Below, one piece after another: positions 10,412-23,043 of a stretch of DNA of 40,662 nt. The stretch lies in assembly GCA_003833135.1 (NCBI GenBank), contig QZLH01000268.1, forward strand, positions 38,226 through 78,887. The letters run 5' to 3'. The position numbers and the translations under genes are program-made. The DNA is from Oehlia diaphana. Taxonomy: Eukaryota; Glomeromycota; Glomeromycetes; Glomerales; Glomeraceae. Below the pieces are notes generated by a model. It did no database searches. It had not been told where the DNA came from and saw only the letters and a program-made list of their open reading frames with translations. Every line of letters starts with the position of its first letter. Position 1 is the stretch's first letter.

Positions 10412-11819
10412 TTAAGATAACAAATTAATTATTAAATCATTATAAATACTAAAATTCTGAAGAAAATCAAAAATACCTTCATCACTTTCTTCACTAATAT
10501 TGAAATTAAATGCTCTACTAGTATATATAGCATCAGAATTCTTTTCATATGAAGTTGAAATGTTTGGTATTTCTTTATCAGCTTCATCGAATGCAGCTTT
10601 AATTTCTTTTCCTTTATAACCAAATTCTTCTTTTTCACCCCTCTTGCCATCAATGGATTCACTCCAAAAATAAAATATATCTCCTAATTCTCTAGCTGTT
10701 GGTCTTTCATTTGGATTAGCGCTCATACATTTATAAGCTAATTTTTTATAAAATTCAGGAGTTCCTTTTCCGAACTCTGGTCTAAGACCATTAAAAATTG
10801 CTAATGCTAAACTTGAATTATGTCTTTCATTATAAAAAGGTGGTTTACCGGATGACAATTCAGCCATAACCATACCAACACTATAAATATCAGCAGATGA
10901 TGTATATGGTTCATTGTTAAAGAGTTCCGGAGCAATATATGGCATCACGCCATATACTTTATCATCTGATCTTTGCTTATTTGCTGGCCCAGATAACCCA
11001 AAATCTGAAATATAAGAGTTAATATTATTACTATTAGGTATATTTTCAATTTGTAAAATATTTCTACTATGAAAATCTTTATGAAAAAATCCTAATTCAT
11101 GTAAATAACCTAGATCTGCTAATAAATGATATAATAAAAAAATTTTGTCCTTCCACATAATATTGTTAAAATTATTTAAAAGACTACTTCTTAAATCCCC
11201 TTTATTAGCAAATCGTATAATCATCATAAATTCTTTAGTTTCTGGATCTTTAGTTAACCCATAAAGATTGAATCTACTTTTTTTAGATATAATCCAGTGT
11301 ATTTTAAGCTACATTTACAAATAAATTTTTAATGATTCCTATTTTAAATAAATAAAAAGATGAAAAAAATTAAATTGAAAATATTGAACATACCTCATTT
11401 AAATATTCTTCTGATATATTCTGCGATCCATTTAACTTTTTTAATGCTACTTTCATAGGTCTAGGCTCTTTTTTTTGCCAGATTCCACCATAAAAATTTA
11501 TACGATATTCTGATTTACCATCAACCCATATTGCAGAATAAACTTTGGCAAATCCACCTTCACCAATTTCTTCTACATCTATAAATTTATCAAATGGTAC
11601 CCATTCAAGAAATTGATTACCACATTGTGGTTTATACATTGTTTCTTTTATAAACTTATCAACATCAGGATTTCCACTAGTCCATCCTTCCATTATTTTA
11701 AATGGATCACATTCTTTACACCATAATTTTTCGGTAAAGGGTTTATTACAATACGGACAATTTTTATGATTGGAATTTTTACTATTTGAGATTTTTAATT
11801 TACTAAATTTGGTTCCCAT
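10412..11819 (-). CDS. Protein kinase with N-terminal zinc-ribbon-like segment
   Basis: Two exons, 11819-11394 and 11308-10412, joined in phase 0 across an 85-nt intron (donor GTATGT, acceptor TGTAG), giving 440 residues. The start is the ATG at 11819. Residues 20-37 hold a four-cysteine CPYC...WCKEC cluster, then GWTSGNPDVDKF, the family linker. The kinase has GEGGFAKVY (glycine loop), KVALKKL (ATP lysine), HKDFHSRNIL (catalytic loop, Asp kept, Arg of HRD replaced by Lys), SDFGLSGPAN (metal-binding DFG), YIAPEL and CMSANPNERP. It ends with the family tail SDAIYTSRAF. All key catalytic residues are present, so it is probably active, as a TKL-like Ser/Thr or dual-specificity kinase; the substrate is unknown. 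The intron position after LNE is shared with the other kinases in the window. Confidence 0.88.
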
Positions 11820-13014
11820 TTTAGATTATGTTGATTATTTTCGAAACATACTGGAATATTTTTCTTTTTTTTATTTTCTAAGTTCTAACCAATAGATAAC
11901 TTACTTTAACCAAAAGTAGAATTATAATTTTTTTTCGGACCATACTTTTTCCGATGCAAATGGTCAATTTTAACCAAATTTAGTAGAACTACGATTTTGG
12001 CTAGAATTAAAAAAATTTTAGCCAAATTGATTCAAAGTTCGTTGATTTTAACTGGTTAGATTAATTTTAAATTTTATTGAGCGGATTGGATTATTAATTT
12101 TTTGGTAGTACCATAATAGTAGTGTGATAATAAATGGATCGGGTTATTTACTAATATGATCAGTTGGCGTATCATTTAAATGATTTATATAGTAGTTGTT
12201 AAAATAGCATGAATAGCTTGGAGGGTTTTCTGCTTTTTGCATTTATATATTTTTTTTAAAGTGTGCTCTTTGAAGGAGAATATTGGTAAGAAAAAAAGAG
12301 GGTATAAAGCTTTGAAATTAATTTTTTTTGAAAATTTAAATGACAAAGTTTAATGAAATAAAGCCAATTTTATTCATTCAAAAATAAAGTAAAAAGTAGT
12401 GTTCGTATTGTTATAAATTATTCTGCCGCATTTTTTATGATAAAATAGATATTATAAATAAGATTATACGAAATTTCGATCTATTAGTTATGAGCACATG
12501 ATTTTATTTTATAATCAATTGCCAAAAGTGGAGTGTAAAAAATACTTATTAAGTTATTGTAAGAAAAGCAATTTACTTTTTACACTATTTGTCAGTTTTA
12601 AAGTTTGAAAATCAATTTCATAGATATATCTTGATAAATAATATTTAGAAAAAACTTAACATTGTTGTCTTTAGAGGAGTAGCTAATATTTTTTTTTATT
12701 ATAAGCGCCTAATTCCCCAAGATATTTTTAACGAACATCTTTTATCATATTATGTAAGCGACAGCGGAAGACTATTAAGGTACACTCAAGACCATGTCCA
12801 TGTTTATTACGCCGCGACTATGACTATTATATCAAATTATGACGTTAATATTATCGTTGATCATGTGAATATAAGGTCCGCATTAAAAATGATCATCATT
12901 TTTCTTTTTAGAAGGTATCTACTATCTACATCAATTATAAAAATAGATTCATTATCCCATTGTTTCTAAATTATACCTTTTCTTCTCCAAGAAAAAAAAA
13001 AAAATTTATATATC
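11820..13014. other. Divergent intergenic region
   Basis: Lies between the minus-strand kinase and the plus-strand BTB gene and must hold both promoters. I see repeated TTTTAACCA-like words near 11890-12070 and a poly-A tract just before the BTB ATG, but no gene and no convincing element. Confidence 0.5.
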
Positions 13015-14511
13015 ATGGCAGCACATTTTTTCGCGACACTCAGTCAAAATTATATTGAACTGTTAGAAGACGATGAATATTACGATACTACGATTGAAGT
13101 TGGTGAAGATCCTTATGTAAAAATATTCCGTACCCACATGAATATTTTATGTTATCGTTCTCCATATTTTCGAAAAGTTTTTGCTTCTAATAAAAAAAAG
13201 AATGATGGTACCTTGTCTCATATTAAATTTCCAAATATTTCACCAGATACATTTGAGATTATTTTAATGTAAGTTATGAAGAAATAAACTAAATATTTAA
13301 ATTACTTTTCGGATTTAATTTTTATAATTTTTTCATAATTTAGGTATATTTATGGTGGCATTCTTTCGTTTAATGAGCAAATTACTTCAGACATCCTTAA
13401 AGTATTGGTTGCTGCTGATCAACTCTGTCTTCGAGAGTTAGTTTATTATCTACAAAGTTATTTAATTGAAAATAAATCGGAATGGATAGTGCAAAATTTT
13501 GAACTTACTCATCGAATAAGTTTTCAATCTGATAATTTATTAGGAATTCAACAATTTTGTACAAATTTAATGGCTAAATCTCCCGAAAAAATATTTGGGT
13601 CATTTGATTTTACTTCATTTCCTGAACAATCGTTAATTAAACTTCTTAAAAGGGATAATTTACAAATGAAAGAAGTTGAAGTATGGGAACATGTATTGAA
13701 ATGGGGTCTTGCGCAAAATCCAACTATTATTCCAGATCCTGATACTTGGGCAGATAATGATTTTGATACAATGAAAAATACTTTACAAAATTGTCTACCT
13801 TTAATCAGATTTTATTGTTTATCGTCCAAAGAATTTGTACAAAAAGTTCGTCCATATAAAAAAATATTAAATCATCAACTTTATGAAGATTTAGTAAATT
13901 CTTTTATGGATCCTGATAATGAACCAAATGAAACCGTCTTACTCCCTAGAAATGTCAAAATCGATTCAGAGATTGTGGATTTAAGAATTGTTTCGGCTAT
14001 TTCAAGATGGATTGATAATAAGGTTATCGATAATAAATTCGCTTATATTAGAGATTTATATTTACCTTATGAATTTGAATTATTGTTAAGAGGAAGCCAG
14101 GATGGATTTACACCTAGAAAATTTCATGAATTATGTGACGGTATAGCTAATACTATAACATTTATTAAAATAAAGGGAACGAATGAGATTATTGGTGGAT
14201 ATAATCCATTAAAATGGGAATCTTCTGGTAAATGGGGATTCACAAGAGATAGTTTTATCTTTTCTTTCAATAATAATGATATCTTTTTTAAAGATGCAAT
14301 TGTTAGTAATGTAGAAAATAATGATTGTGCAGTATGGTTTGGCTATTTAGGTGGACCATGTTTTGGAGATGACATTGTCGTATATTCTTCCAATGAATTC
14401 GCAAATTATGATGATAACTATCATGAATGGAGACATTATGAAAAAAATATAAGAAAAGATGGTAAATTTGCTATTAAAGATTATGAAATATTTCGTATTA
14501 TTAAAAAATAG
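13015..14511 (+). CDS. BTB-BACK-TLDc domain protein
   Basis: Two exons, 13015-13268 and 13344-14511, joined through a split Met codon (AT|G; donor GTAAGT, acceptor TTTAG), giving 473 residues. Residues about 10-120 are a BTB/POZ fold (YYDTTIEVGEDPYVKIFRTH, YRSPYFRKVF, then YIYGG after the intron). A BACK-like region follows (LKRDNLQMKEVEVWEHVLKW, LIRFYCLSSKEFVQKVRPYK). Residues about 285-473 are a TLDc domain (LLLRGSQDGFTPRKFHELCD, IIGGYNPLKW, DCAVWFGYLGGPCFGDDI, DYEIFRI). BTB-BACK proteins usually act as Cullin-3 substrate adaptors; TLDc domains bind V-ATPase in some proteins. The actual role here is unknown. The frame is intact throughout. Two decayed relatives lie downstream (15.7 and 24.2 kb). 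Confidence 0.92.
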
Positions 14512-15715
14512 GGTAAGTGTTAATTAATTCTGTAATATTATGAATTTTATACACAGTTTATGAAGCAATGTTAGACTAATATCACTCCATAAATACTAAT
14601 ATTTCAACACGAAGACTCCTCACGAGACGAGTCAGGTCGGGTTTACGAAACCGTTTAACTCAACCCGAATATTCTGTATTAAAGAGTCAATCATAGATTA
14701 ACTTGGGAATCCGAGCTGAATTTTATTTTTTTTTGGGTTATATTTTATTTGTATGTGACTAATTTTTTTTTTAAAAAAAAAAATTAAAATAAAATAAAAT
14801 AAAATATTTAGTATTCAATGTAATTTGCACGATATCTTGTTACTTAATTATAATACAAAAATTTATCCTAATGTCAATAATCTCGTACGATGCACCCAAT
14901 AATTTAAATTAGCAAGTTACTTCACAGGGATAATATTAATTGAACCAAATTTTTCTTTTTTTTTTTCTGTTTTAAGCTTTAGTTTATGATAATGATAAAG
15001 TAAAAAAGTTTTTAACTTAGTAGCTCAGTAACGTGTCCTAATAAATAATACTCATGAATTGATAAAATAATTTACCAGAAAATCAAAATTTGGTCGAATG
15101 AGTGACTCGTTACAATTTCAATTCGGCAATTTCAGTTCTGATAATTTCCGAAATGAATTACCGGATGAGTATAACAGTGATTTTTATTGAATTATTCAAA
15201 AATAATTTAATACTATATATAATATTGTATCGTAGCCATATTTATCGGACATAAATATTCTTAGAAATTATACATTATTTTTATTTTGCGGTGGATTTAT
15301 GAAATTTAGCAAAAATTCTGCTGCGCCCTCGGGAATTAAAATTGACTTACAGAAACATTGAGCTTTAGAATGTCAAATAATGACGCACCTTTAACACTGG
15401 AAAAATTGGTTAGACGCAAGTTGGGGATACAAAAAAATTTTTTAGGGCTCATTTTTAACTGTTCACTAATAAATTTGGGAAATTTGGAAACTAAAAGACT
15501 GTCAAATATTTATTTAATTTGACATGACGGACAAATTTAGGGTATTACATAAATCCGCCATGATGTTAATGTTTTATAGCAATCAAACTGTATACGTAAT
15601 CTAATGTGAAGTACGTATTTTAAATCTACATCAACACATGAATATTGCCACTTGAGCTACGAGAATATTTTTTTTCAAAAAAAAAAAAGCTATTTTATAT
15701 TATAAAAAAATTGTT
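14512..15715. other. Intergenic region with a possible inverted-repeat element
   Basis: No gene seen. At 15283-15566 the ends read GGTGGATTTATG and CATAAATCCGCC, an imperfect inverted repeat that could mark an old MITE, but the pairing is short and no target duplication is visible. Inside it, CTGCGCCCTCGGGAATTA near 15320 recurs near 39555. Confidence 0.4.
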
Positions 15716-16410
15716 TTCAGCACTAAGTCAACGTTATAGTGAAATATTGAAGGACGATTAATATTGTTATTGATGTTGGTAATAAAAGACCATAATGTAA
15801 AAATGTTAACGTTCTCCATATTAAGACGAACTTTTGCTTCTAATCAAAAAACAAAATGATGCTTTGGCCTATATCAGGTTACCAAATTTTCTACCAGAGC
15901 GAGATATTTCAGTTTACCTTAAAGTTATGCAGAAATGATTAAATGTTTAAATTATTTTTCAGTTAATAAATCTTTATAATTTATGGTGACATTCTTCTAT
16001 TGAATAAGCAAGATATTTCAGAAATTTTTAAAGTTTTGGTTGTCGCAGATGGCTTCATCTTCAAGAACTAGTTGATTATTAATAAATTGTTTAATCAAAA
16101 ATAAATTCGGTAATTTTAGAATAACATTGTTGGAATAAGTTTCAATCTAAAAAACTTTAGTTCAATTAATAAAAAGAGATAATTTACAAATGAAAGAAAT
16201 TAAAATCTGAATGGAAGCATGTATTAAATGAGATCTTGTACAAAATTTAATTTTGTTCAAGATTCCGATACTCGGACAGATGATAATCTCAAAATGATGG
16301 AAAATGATTATAAATTTTTTACCATCAATCGGATTTTTCAATTTATCATAAGATTTTTACAAAAAGTTGGCACTAAGTTAACTCACACTGGCTTTAGGGC
16401 AAAGATGGAG
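15716..16410 (+). pseudogene. BTB-BACK pseudogene, copy A
   Basis: Runs parallel to the intact gene at 13015, starting from a segment like its SQNYIELLEDDEYY region and passing YIYGG-, LCLRELV- and LQMKEVEVWEH-like segments. Stops and indels interrupt every domain (for instance the stop right after the EDD-like codons near 15758). The intron acceptor region is still visible near 15960-15985. The TLDc part does not follow; a matching piece lies inverted at about 17050-17700. Confidence 0.82.
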
Positions 16411-17049
16411 CACTATACAATCATGGATATATATGGTGCGCTCAGTCTAAATCCAACCAATGTTTTATTTAGTGGCCAAATTTGACATTAAATATATAAA
16501 ATCAAAATCAGGTATTTTATTAATTATACGTTAATGATTACTGAACTATCATTTAACAGAGTTTATTGTTACTTCTAATTTTTTTGAAGTCATGTGATAA
16601 AATGTAGGTGACATAAGTTACAAGCAACATGATTTATGATACTAGTTAACGAAGGTTAAGTTAATGCCGGCCGGAGTTAGTACAACACTTCAGTATATAT
16701 AATATCGAGAAAATCGAATGTTAATTAAAAAAAAAAAAACCAACTGGTTAAGACACCTATTCTAGGAAGCATACTAATTTGCTACAGATGCAAATATTTT
16801 TTGATACTCCAACATCAAGTTTGGATTGTTTGGGAGGGTTGATAAAAAAGACTCAACATGCTAGTTATAATATTAAAAAGGTGACAAGTTGATATCTTAG
16901 CAAGCTTTGGTTCAGACAGATCTAATGTATATTATCAAACTTTTTTTATTAAAATTATATACTGTTACTGGAGTAATTATATTTTAATTTCATGAAAATC
17001 TGCAAGTCAAATTTATGAATTTGGCAAATTAGTTATATTCTCAATTCGT
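16411..17049. other. Non-coding insertion between the two halves of copy A
   Basis: This stretch separates the BTB-BACK relic from its inverted TLDc part and has no clear counterpart at the same place in copy B (around 26085). It includes a G+C-richer GCCGGCCGG at about 16667. Nothing coding is seen, and an open frame at 16228-16485 is only the tail of the pseudogene. Confidence 0.45.
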
Positions 17050-17700
17050 AATATTTATCTGAATATGATAGTACAGTTTATAATCAAATGTTTATTCCCT
17101 AAAATACTTAATAATCTTCTATAGTTAATCTAGAATGTAGAATCATTAATTATCTTTTTCTCATAACTGAACGCTTTTCGTTTATAATAAGTACAAACTA
17201 CAATCAAGCAGGCTCATCTTCCGAATATATATTAACGTCTTTTCCAAAATAAGGCCAAGTGATGCTTTATACGTACATATCTTACAACATAACTAAATTG
17301 CATTATCCTTAATTCTACTATAAGAATTGGAGATTCAATTGCATTTTAATAAATTATATCCGCAATTTCTTTCAGTCCTACTAATTTAATAAATGTAATG
17401 GGTTAAGGTCTATAATTACATAGTGAATGAAATTTAAGTCAACAACTTGAATTTGTATGGTATGATAAGTATAAGTATGTACTATAAACTTGTTATTAGC
17501 GTCTGCTTTCATTAATCCATCCTGAAATAAATTATAATACTTAAATTAATAAATTTTGTATAAATAACACATCGTTAGACGAATATTTCTAGGAAGTGGA
17601 ATATTATAGTCTTCTATTATCTTTATTAGTATATGATACATACATATAAAAGATAATAAATAAAAAAGTTCCACGATCAGTATTGTAGCTACAAAATTAA
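17050..17700 (-). pseudogene. TLDc-region relic, inverted relative to its parent
   Basis: Read on the minus strand, it starts with GGATGGATTAATGAA (like the RWIDNK segment of the intact gene), followed by an AATAACAAGTTTATAG stretch (like NNKFIV) and later segments resembling the end of the TLDc domain, near ATTAACTATAGAAGATTATT (like IKDYEIF). In copy B (26150-26610) the same stretch is on the plus strand, so it has been inverted in copy A. Numerous indels make it non-coding. Confidence 0.7.
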
Positions 17701-17929
17701 AACTAGACTATCTAAGGTAAATTCTCCTAATCTCACTATGGTGCGCACAATCTTGATTACTATTAACTGATGGTGGTCCAAGTTTAATAATTCGGTGATG
17801 ATAGGTTGATCTGCATTATGACATTATCTGTTATTATCTGTTTAAACTGAAAATATATTACTACTTCAACCATATTTATTAATACTAATATATTAGTCAT
17901 TGATTACATCAAATAAATAGGTTGATATC

Positions 17930-18800
17930 AATATTCATGCATAATAGACTAAGATCACACAATAGTTTATTGCCACTTTTTTGAGATTTCTCTCTTTCTT
18001 TTTGGCTCTTCTTTCTTTGAATCTTCTGGTTGGATAAGTATCATTTTATGTTCTTACAAGAGAAAGGAAAACATGTGCACATGGTTCTGTTTGCTATATT
18101 TTGCTAATGACTAACTGTAGCCTAGAGAAACTAAGGTTCTATAGTTATTTTATGATGAACATTGTGGCAGTGTTCAGTTAAGATACTTCATTAATTTATT
18201 TGACTTTACCTTTTAATTTATTTTATAGTATTAGTGAAAATTTTATTATATTTAGTAGATTATGGATTTATTTCAGTTTATATAGGGAATGTCTAATGAA
18301 GATTGTTGGACTTAGATTTTTAGTAGTTATATAAAGTGTAGATATTTGACAACTATAGCATGTAACTGTAGGAGGTACCCCTGTACTGTACCTGTTTTCC
18401 ATCATACTAACCCTTTATATATATATTTTTTAGTTTTTTCTCTTAGTATCACTAGTCAAAAATTCACAAATATTCTGGCAAATAAAATATAACTTATAAA
18501 GGATCAGGGCAATTTAAATATATATTTCATTTAAATATATTCTTTTTCACAACTGTATTTATTTTAGTATTAATATCTAATAAATTGATAAAATTTAATT
18601 AGTGCAACCTTATATAATAAAATTATGAATGTAAATAAATATGAAGTTATTTATTCAATTACAAACTGATTTTATTTATGTAAAAAATAAGATTTACATG
18701 TGCTCTATAATCAGTGTTGAATATAGATATATGCTATATATGATAAATATAAATAAATAATATAATGTTATACTTTTACTAAAAATAGAATTTTACTCAT
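17930..18800. repeat. Duplicated 3' flank of module-kinase gene A
   Basis: This non-coding flank matches 26640-28020 over almost its whole length (shared words include TTTATGTTCTTACAAGAGAA and CATTGTGGCAGTGTTCAG). It belongs to the large segmental duplication. It preserves the empty site of the MITE inserted at 26908 in the other copy. Confidence 0.8.
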
Positions 18801-18801
18801 T

Positions 18802-21800
18802 TTATTCATTTGTGTCATCTTTGATTAAAAATCTGTATAAAGAATTGATTTAGGATTAGATAAATCAATTATAATATTTATTAAAAATAAAAATTATAAG
18901 ATTTACCTTGTAAAATCAAAAATTTCTACTGTATTATTATCAATATTATCAAATTTTGGGATATTTTTTGTAAAAGGATTAAGTAACCGAGATTTATAAA
19001 TAGCTTGTGGATGAGCCAGAGCAGTACTTTCATCAAAAGAAGCAGGATGTGATCTTCTGTAATCTTCTGCTTCTTTGAATTGTTTTTTAATTTCATAATG
19101 TTGTTGTTCTTTTTCAAACCCCATAATTGCTTTAAATATAGATGCATCACACAAATATGAGTATATAAATAATCGAATTAATTTTTCAATTTCAGCTGCT
19201 TTTGGTCTATTATTCGGATTTGAATCCCAACACTGTTTCATTAATTCAATATAACATTTAGGTGCTTCTGGTACATTAATTTCAGGCCTAATTCCATTGC
19301 AGATATTTAATACTAAATACTCATCATGAGCATAATTGAAAAAGGGTTCTTTTCCAGTTGCCACAAAATACATAATCATACCAAAACTATATATATCTGC
19401 TGCTTGAGTATAAAGTTCCCCTTTTAATACTTCAGGAGATACATAAGGCATAACTCCATAAATATTACTTTGATTATTATTATTAACATCTCTGCATAAC
19501 CCCATATCTGAAATATATAACGTACCATTATTTACACTATTTGATAATATATTTCCTGTATGAAAATCACGGTGAACCATCTTTTTTTGATGAATTTTTT
19601 CAAGACCTTCAATAGTATAAAGTAACATGAACATTTTGTTCTCCCAGTCAAGGTTCCTATAATTTTTCTTTATCAAATTATTTAAATTTCCGCCTTTTGC
19701 ATAGTCAAGAACCATAATGAATTCTTTTGTATCTGGATTTTGAGATATTCCATATATTTTAAGTAATCCAATTACATTCGCAATTGAATATGATTTAACC
19801 TATTAAAGTATAAAAGAAAGTAGTTATTAAAAATATACAACTAAATTAAATTTACAGAAAAATCCGTACCTCATTAAGAAATTCACTTGTGATAAGTTGG
19901 GAATTATATAAACATTTTAATGCAACTTTTTTATCCTGATTTCTCACATATTTATGTTTTATTGTATTATATTGTAATGGGCCATCCTTCCATATTGCTA
20001 AATATACTTTAGCAAAACCACCTTCGCCTATTTCTTTAAAATTGGTAAACTGATTATATGGTACCCATTCAAATACTATGTCATCATAAGAATTAATTTT
20101 CGAATGCATTTCCTGAATTAAATTATTAATTATTTCATATTTACTGGTCCAGTTCATAGAACTTTTTCTTGATAAATCATTAATTTGACATGGTTTGCAC
20201 CATTTATAGATATTATCTGTAAATCTTTTACATTTTTCACAATAATATTTATTTGGAAAAATTATAATATAATCTCTTGTATTAGAATTTTGAGATATAC
20301 CACATATTTCATGTTTATTACTATTAACCTATTAAATAAAGATTATCATTATCATATTAAAGTATTAATTATTCAAGTATTTAATTTAAAAAGAAAATTT
20401 ATACCTCATTCAGAAATTCATCAGTAGTTATAATTTGCGAATTATATAATTTTAAATTGACTTTTGTACTCTTACTTCTCATATATTTATGTTCAAAAGA
20501 GTAATCATGCAACAATGGACCATCATTCCATATTGCTGAATATATTGTGGCAAATTCATCTTTTCCTAACTCTTTAATATCATTAAACTGATTATATGGT
20601 ATCCATTCAATTATAATATCATCATAATTTTTAATTTTTAATTGCTCTTCCTGAATTAAACTATCAATTTGTTCATTTCCACTGGTCCAATTTTTTTCTA
20701 AATCATTAATTTGACATGGTTTACACCATTTATGATATTCATTTGTAAATTTCTTACTACACTTATCACAATATACATCTTCAAGAACTAAAATATAATC
20801 TTTTGTTTCTGTATTTTGAGATATTCCATGTAAATACTTCCCATTAAAATATGTTTTAACCTATTAAAATATAAAGAAATTATTATTATTACACTTTACT
20901 AAATATTTATATATAGTGAAATAAATGCATACCTCATTTAGAAATTCATCAGTAATATTTTGAGAGTTATATAATTTTAAATTGACTTTTGTACTCCATT
21001 TTCTTGAGTATTCACGTTCCTTATTGTCATGTTTTAATGGACCATCCTTCCATATTGCTGAATACATTGTAGAAAATTCATCTTTTCCTAATTCTTTAAT
21101 ATAATTGAACTGATTATATGTTATCCATTCAACCATATTATCATAAGAGTTATTAATTTCTAATTGCATTTCCTGAATTAAATTATCAATTTTTTCATTT
21201 CCACTGGTCCAGTTTGTAAAATTATTTTTTAGATTATTTATCTGGCAAGGTTTACACCATTTAGAATATGGATCTAAATATTTACTAATACATTTATCAC
21301 AATATATGTTTTGAAGAATTATAATATAATCCTTATCAGGATTTTGAGATATTCCACATAGGTGATCATTTTCAAAATATGGCTTAACCTATTGAAACAT
21401 AAAATATTATTATAAAATAATTTATAAATTAAATTAAAAACATTCATACCTTATTCAGAAATTCACTGGTACTATTATGTGAGTTATATAATTTTAAATT
21501 GACTTTTATACTCTGTCTTCTTATAAATTCATATTTATTTCTATCATAATCTAATGGACCATCCTTCCATATTGCTAAATATATTGTAGCAAATTCATCT
21601 TTTCCTAACTCTTTAATATCATTAAACTGATCATATGGTATCCATTCAACTATAGTATCATAATAATCATTGATTTCTAATTGCATTTCCTGAATTGAAT
21701 TATCAATTTTTTCATTTCCGCTGGTCCAGTTTATAAAATTTTTTTCTAAATCATTTATCTGACATGATTTACACCATATTTGATATTCATTTATAAAACA

Positions 21801-22507
21801 TTTGCCACATTTATTACAATATTTATTTCGAAGAACTAAGATAAAATCTTTTGTGTCTGAATTTTGCGATATACCATGTAGATGATCACATGTCTTAACC
21901 TATCAAAATAAAAGAAATTCATTATTATATTTATAATTCTATTATTATGCAGCATATTAGGATCATGCCGATCTTGATGGACCGTTATTTTTACCAGTAA
22001 AAAGTGTGGGATAAAAATATTGATTATACACATTAATTATTTAAAAAATTATACTTTTTATATAAAAACTGTGGCCGATATTTTATCCCATCCAATAACT
22101 ATATTTAAAGTATTTAAATTAAATAGAATAATTCATACCTCATTTAGAAATTCATCAGTGATATTTTGAGAGTTGTTTAAACATTTTAAATTGATTCTTG
22201 TATCCTGGTTTCTTGAATAATCATATTTATTTTCGTCATATTCTAATGGACCATCCTTCCACATTGCCGAATAAATTGTAGAATATTCATCTTTATCTAA
22301 CTCTTTAATATCATTAAATTGATCATATGGTATCCACTCAATTATACTATCATCTCTGTTAAAAATTTTTAATTGTATTTCTTGAATTAAATTATCAATT
22401 TTTTCATTTCCACTGGTCCAATTTATAAAATTATTTTTTAGGTTATTTATCTGACATGATTTGCACCATTCAGAAGGTAAATACTTTCCACATCTTTCAC
22501 ATATCAT
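18802..22507 (-). CDS. Multi-module kinase A: five zinc-ribbon/N-lobe modules before one full kinase
   Basis: Exons on the minus strand: 22507-22139, 21899-21450, 21388-20933, 20860-20405, 20328-19870, 19799-18907, 18832-18802; 1,037 residues in one frame. Exons 1-5 each encode one module of about 150 residues: a GISQN segment (absent in exon 1), a CxxC...WCKxC zinc ribbon, NWTSGNE, EWIPYDQF, and a kinase N-lobe ending EFLNE. Introns 1-5 are all phase 0 at the same place. In modules 1-4 the glycine loop is degraded (for example LGKDEFATIY). Module 5 keeps GEGGFAKVY and KKVALK, and exon 6 supplies the rest of a kinase: HRDFHTGNIL, SDMGLC (Phe of DFG replaced by Met), YVSPEVL, CWDSNPNNRP, HPQAIYKSRLL. 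The last exon gives FLIKDDTNE. The start is the first in-frame ATG; no ribosome-side evidence is available. Probably one active kinase carrying four non-catalytic N-lobes. Confidence 0.85.
22002..22093. mobile_element. Small inverted-repeat insertion in intron 1 of gene A
   Basis: Intron 1 (21900-22138) is 239 nt, while the matching intron in copy B is 84 nt. The extra sequence is bounded by GTGGGATAAAAATAT and its near-inverse ATATTTTATCCCA, suggesting a short foldback element. The exact ends are uncertain. Confidence 0.45.
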
Positions 22508-22580
22508 AGTCACAATAATATGGTTTATAATATTTTAAAATTTTTCAACGTTTACAAAAATGAAAATTTCGGAACGTCAA
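22508..22580 (-). promoter_or_regulatory. Conserved promoter/leader of gene A
   Basis: Sequence directly upstream of the ATG is nearly the same as at gene B (31645-31700): both include TTTTGTAAACGTTG and ATTTTCATTTTTGTAAACG on the minus strand. Conservation within the duplication is expected, so this supports shared ancestry more than function. Gene A has lost the upstream ATG that gene B uses. Confidence 0.45.
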
Positions 22581-23043
22581 CACTAAGTTCCTTATCTTTT
22601 TAATTGATTTGAAAACTGCGTTTTCATACATTGTATAACAAATAAATATCTCTGTGCATTGGCGTGACGCCACAAGTCCCTATCTGATTCGCGTTGTGCA
22701 ACAATAAAATATTGTTGTACATCAATCATCATTTGGCGTGGCACTGTTGTGACGATTATGAAAATGTTAATTTATAATCAGCGTGTACAACTGTACATCA
22801 GGAATTGTTATTTTCGTATAAAAGTCTTTAAAGTTGTTTAATTTAATTTTTATTATATTCAATTAATTTTATAAAAATAATATTCATTTGTATTTTATCA
22901 AAAGTTTTAAAAGTGATAAAAAAAATTTGAATAAAATTATAATTAATGTTTCTTTACAATTATAAAATTACATATAATTTTCATTTTTTTTTGTTTTAAG
23001 TGTAACCGACCCAAAAACGACGCAGAAGTATTACGCAATTTAA
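22581..23043. repeat. Upstream flank, first of two local copies
   Basis: Matches 23378-23757 over several hundred bases (shared CAATCATCAT, a GCGTGTACA...CATCAGGAA stretch, AAAGTTGTTTAATTTAATT, TATTCATTTGTATTTTAT, TTAAGTGTAACC). Copy B has only one such block (31780-32100), so this is an extra local duplication in copy A. Confidence 0.7.

Noticed and set aside
10432..10662. Second frame over the kinase 3' end
   Set aside because: Shadow of the kinase coding exon in another frame; the same holds for 18926-19150, 28667-28873 and 36744-36926.
11820..13014. A MITE in the divergent intergenic region
   Set aside because: TTTTAACCA-like words recur, but no paired ends or target duplication could be found.
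16228..16485. 85-codon plus-strand frame
   Set aside because: It covers part of the BTB-BACK pseudogene in one of its surviving frames and does not represent a new gene.
22511..22513. GTG as the start of module-kinase gene A
   Set aside because: An ATG lies two codons downstream in the same frame (22507-22505), and GTG starts are not expected in a fungal nuclear gene.
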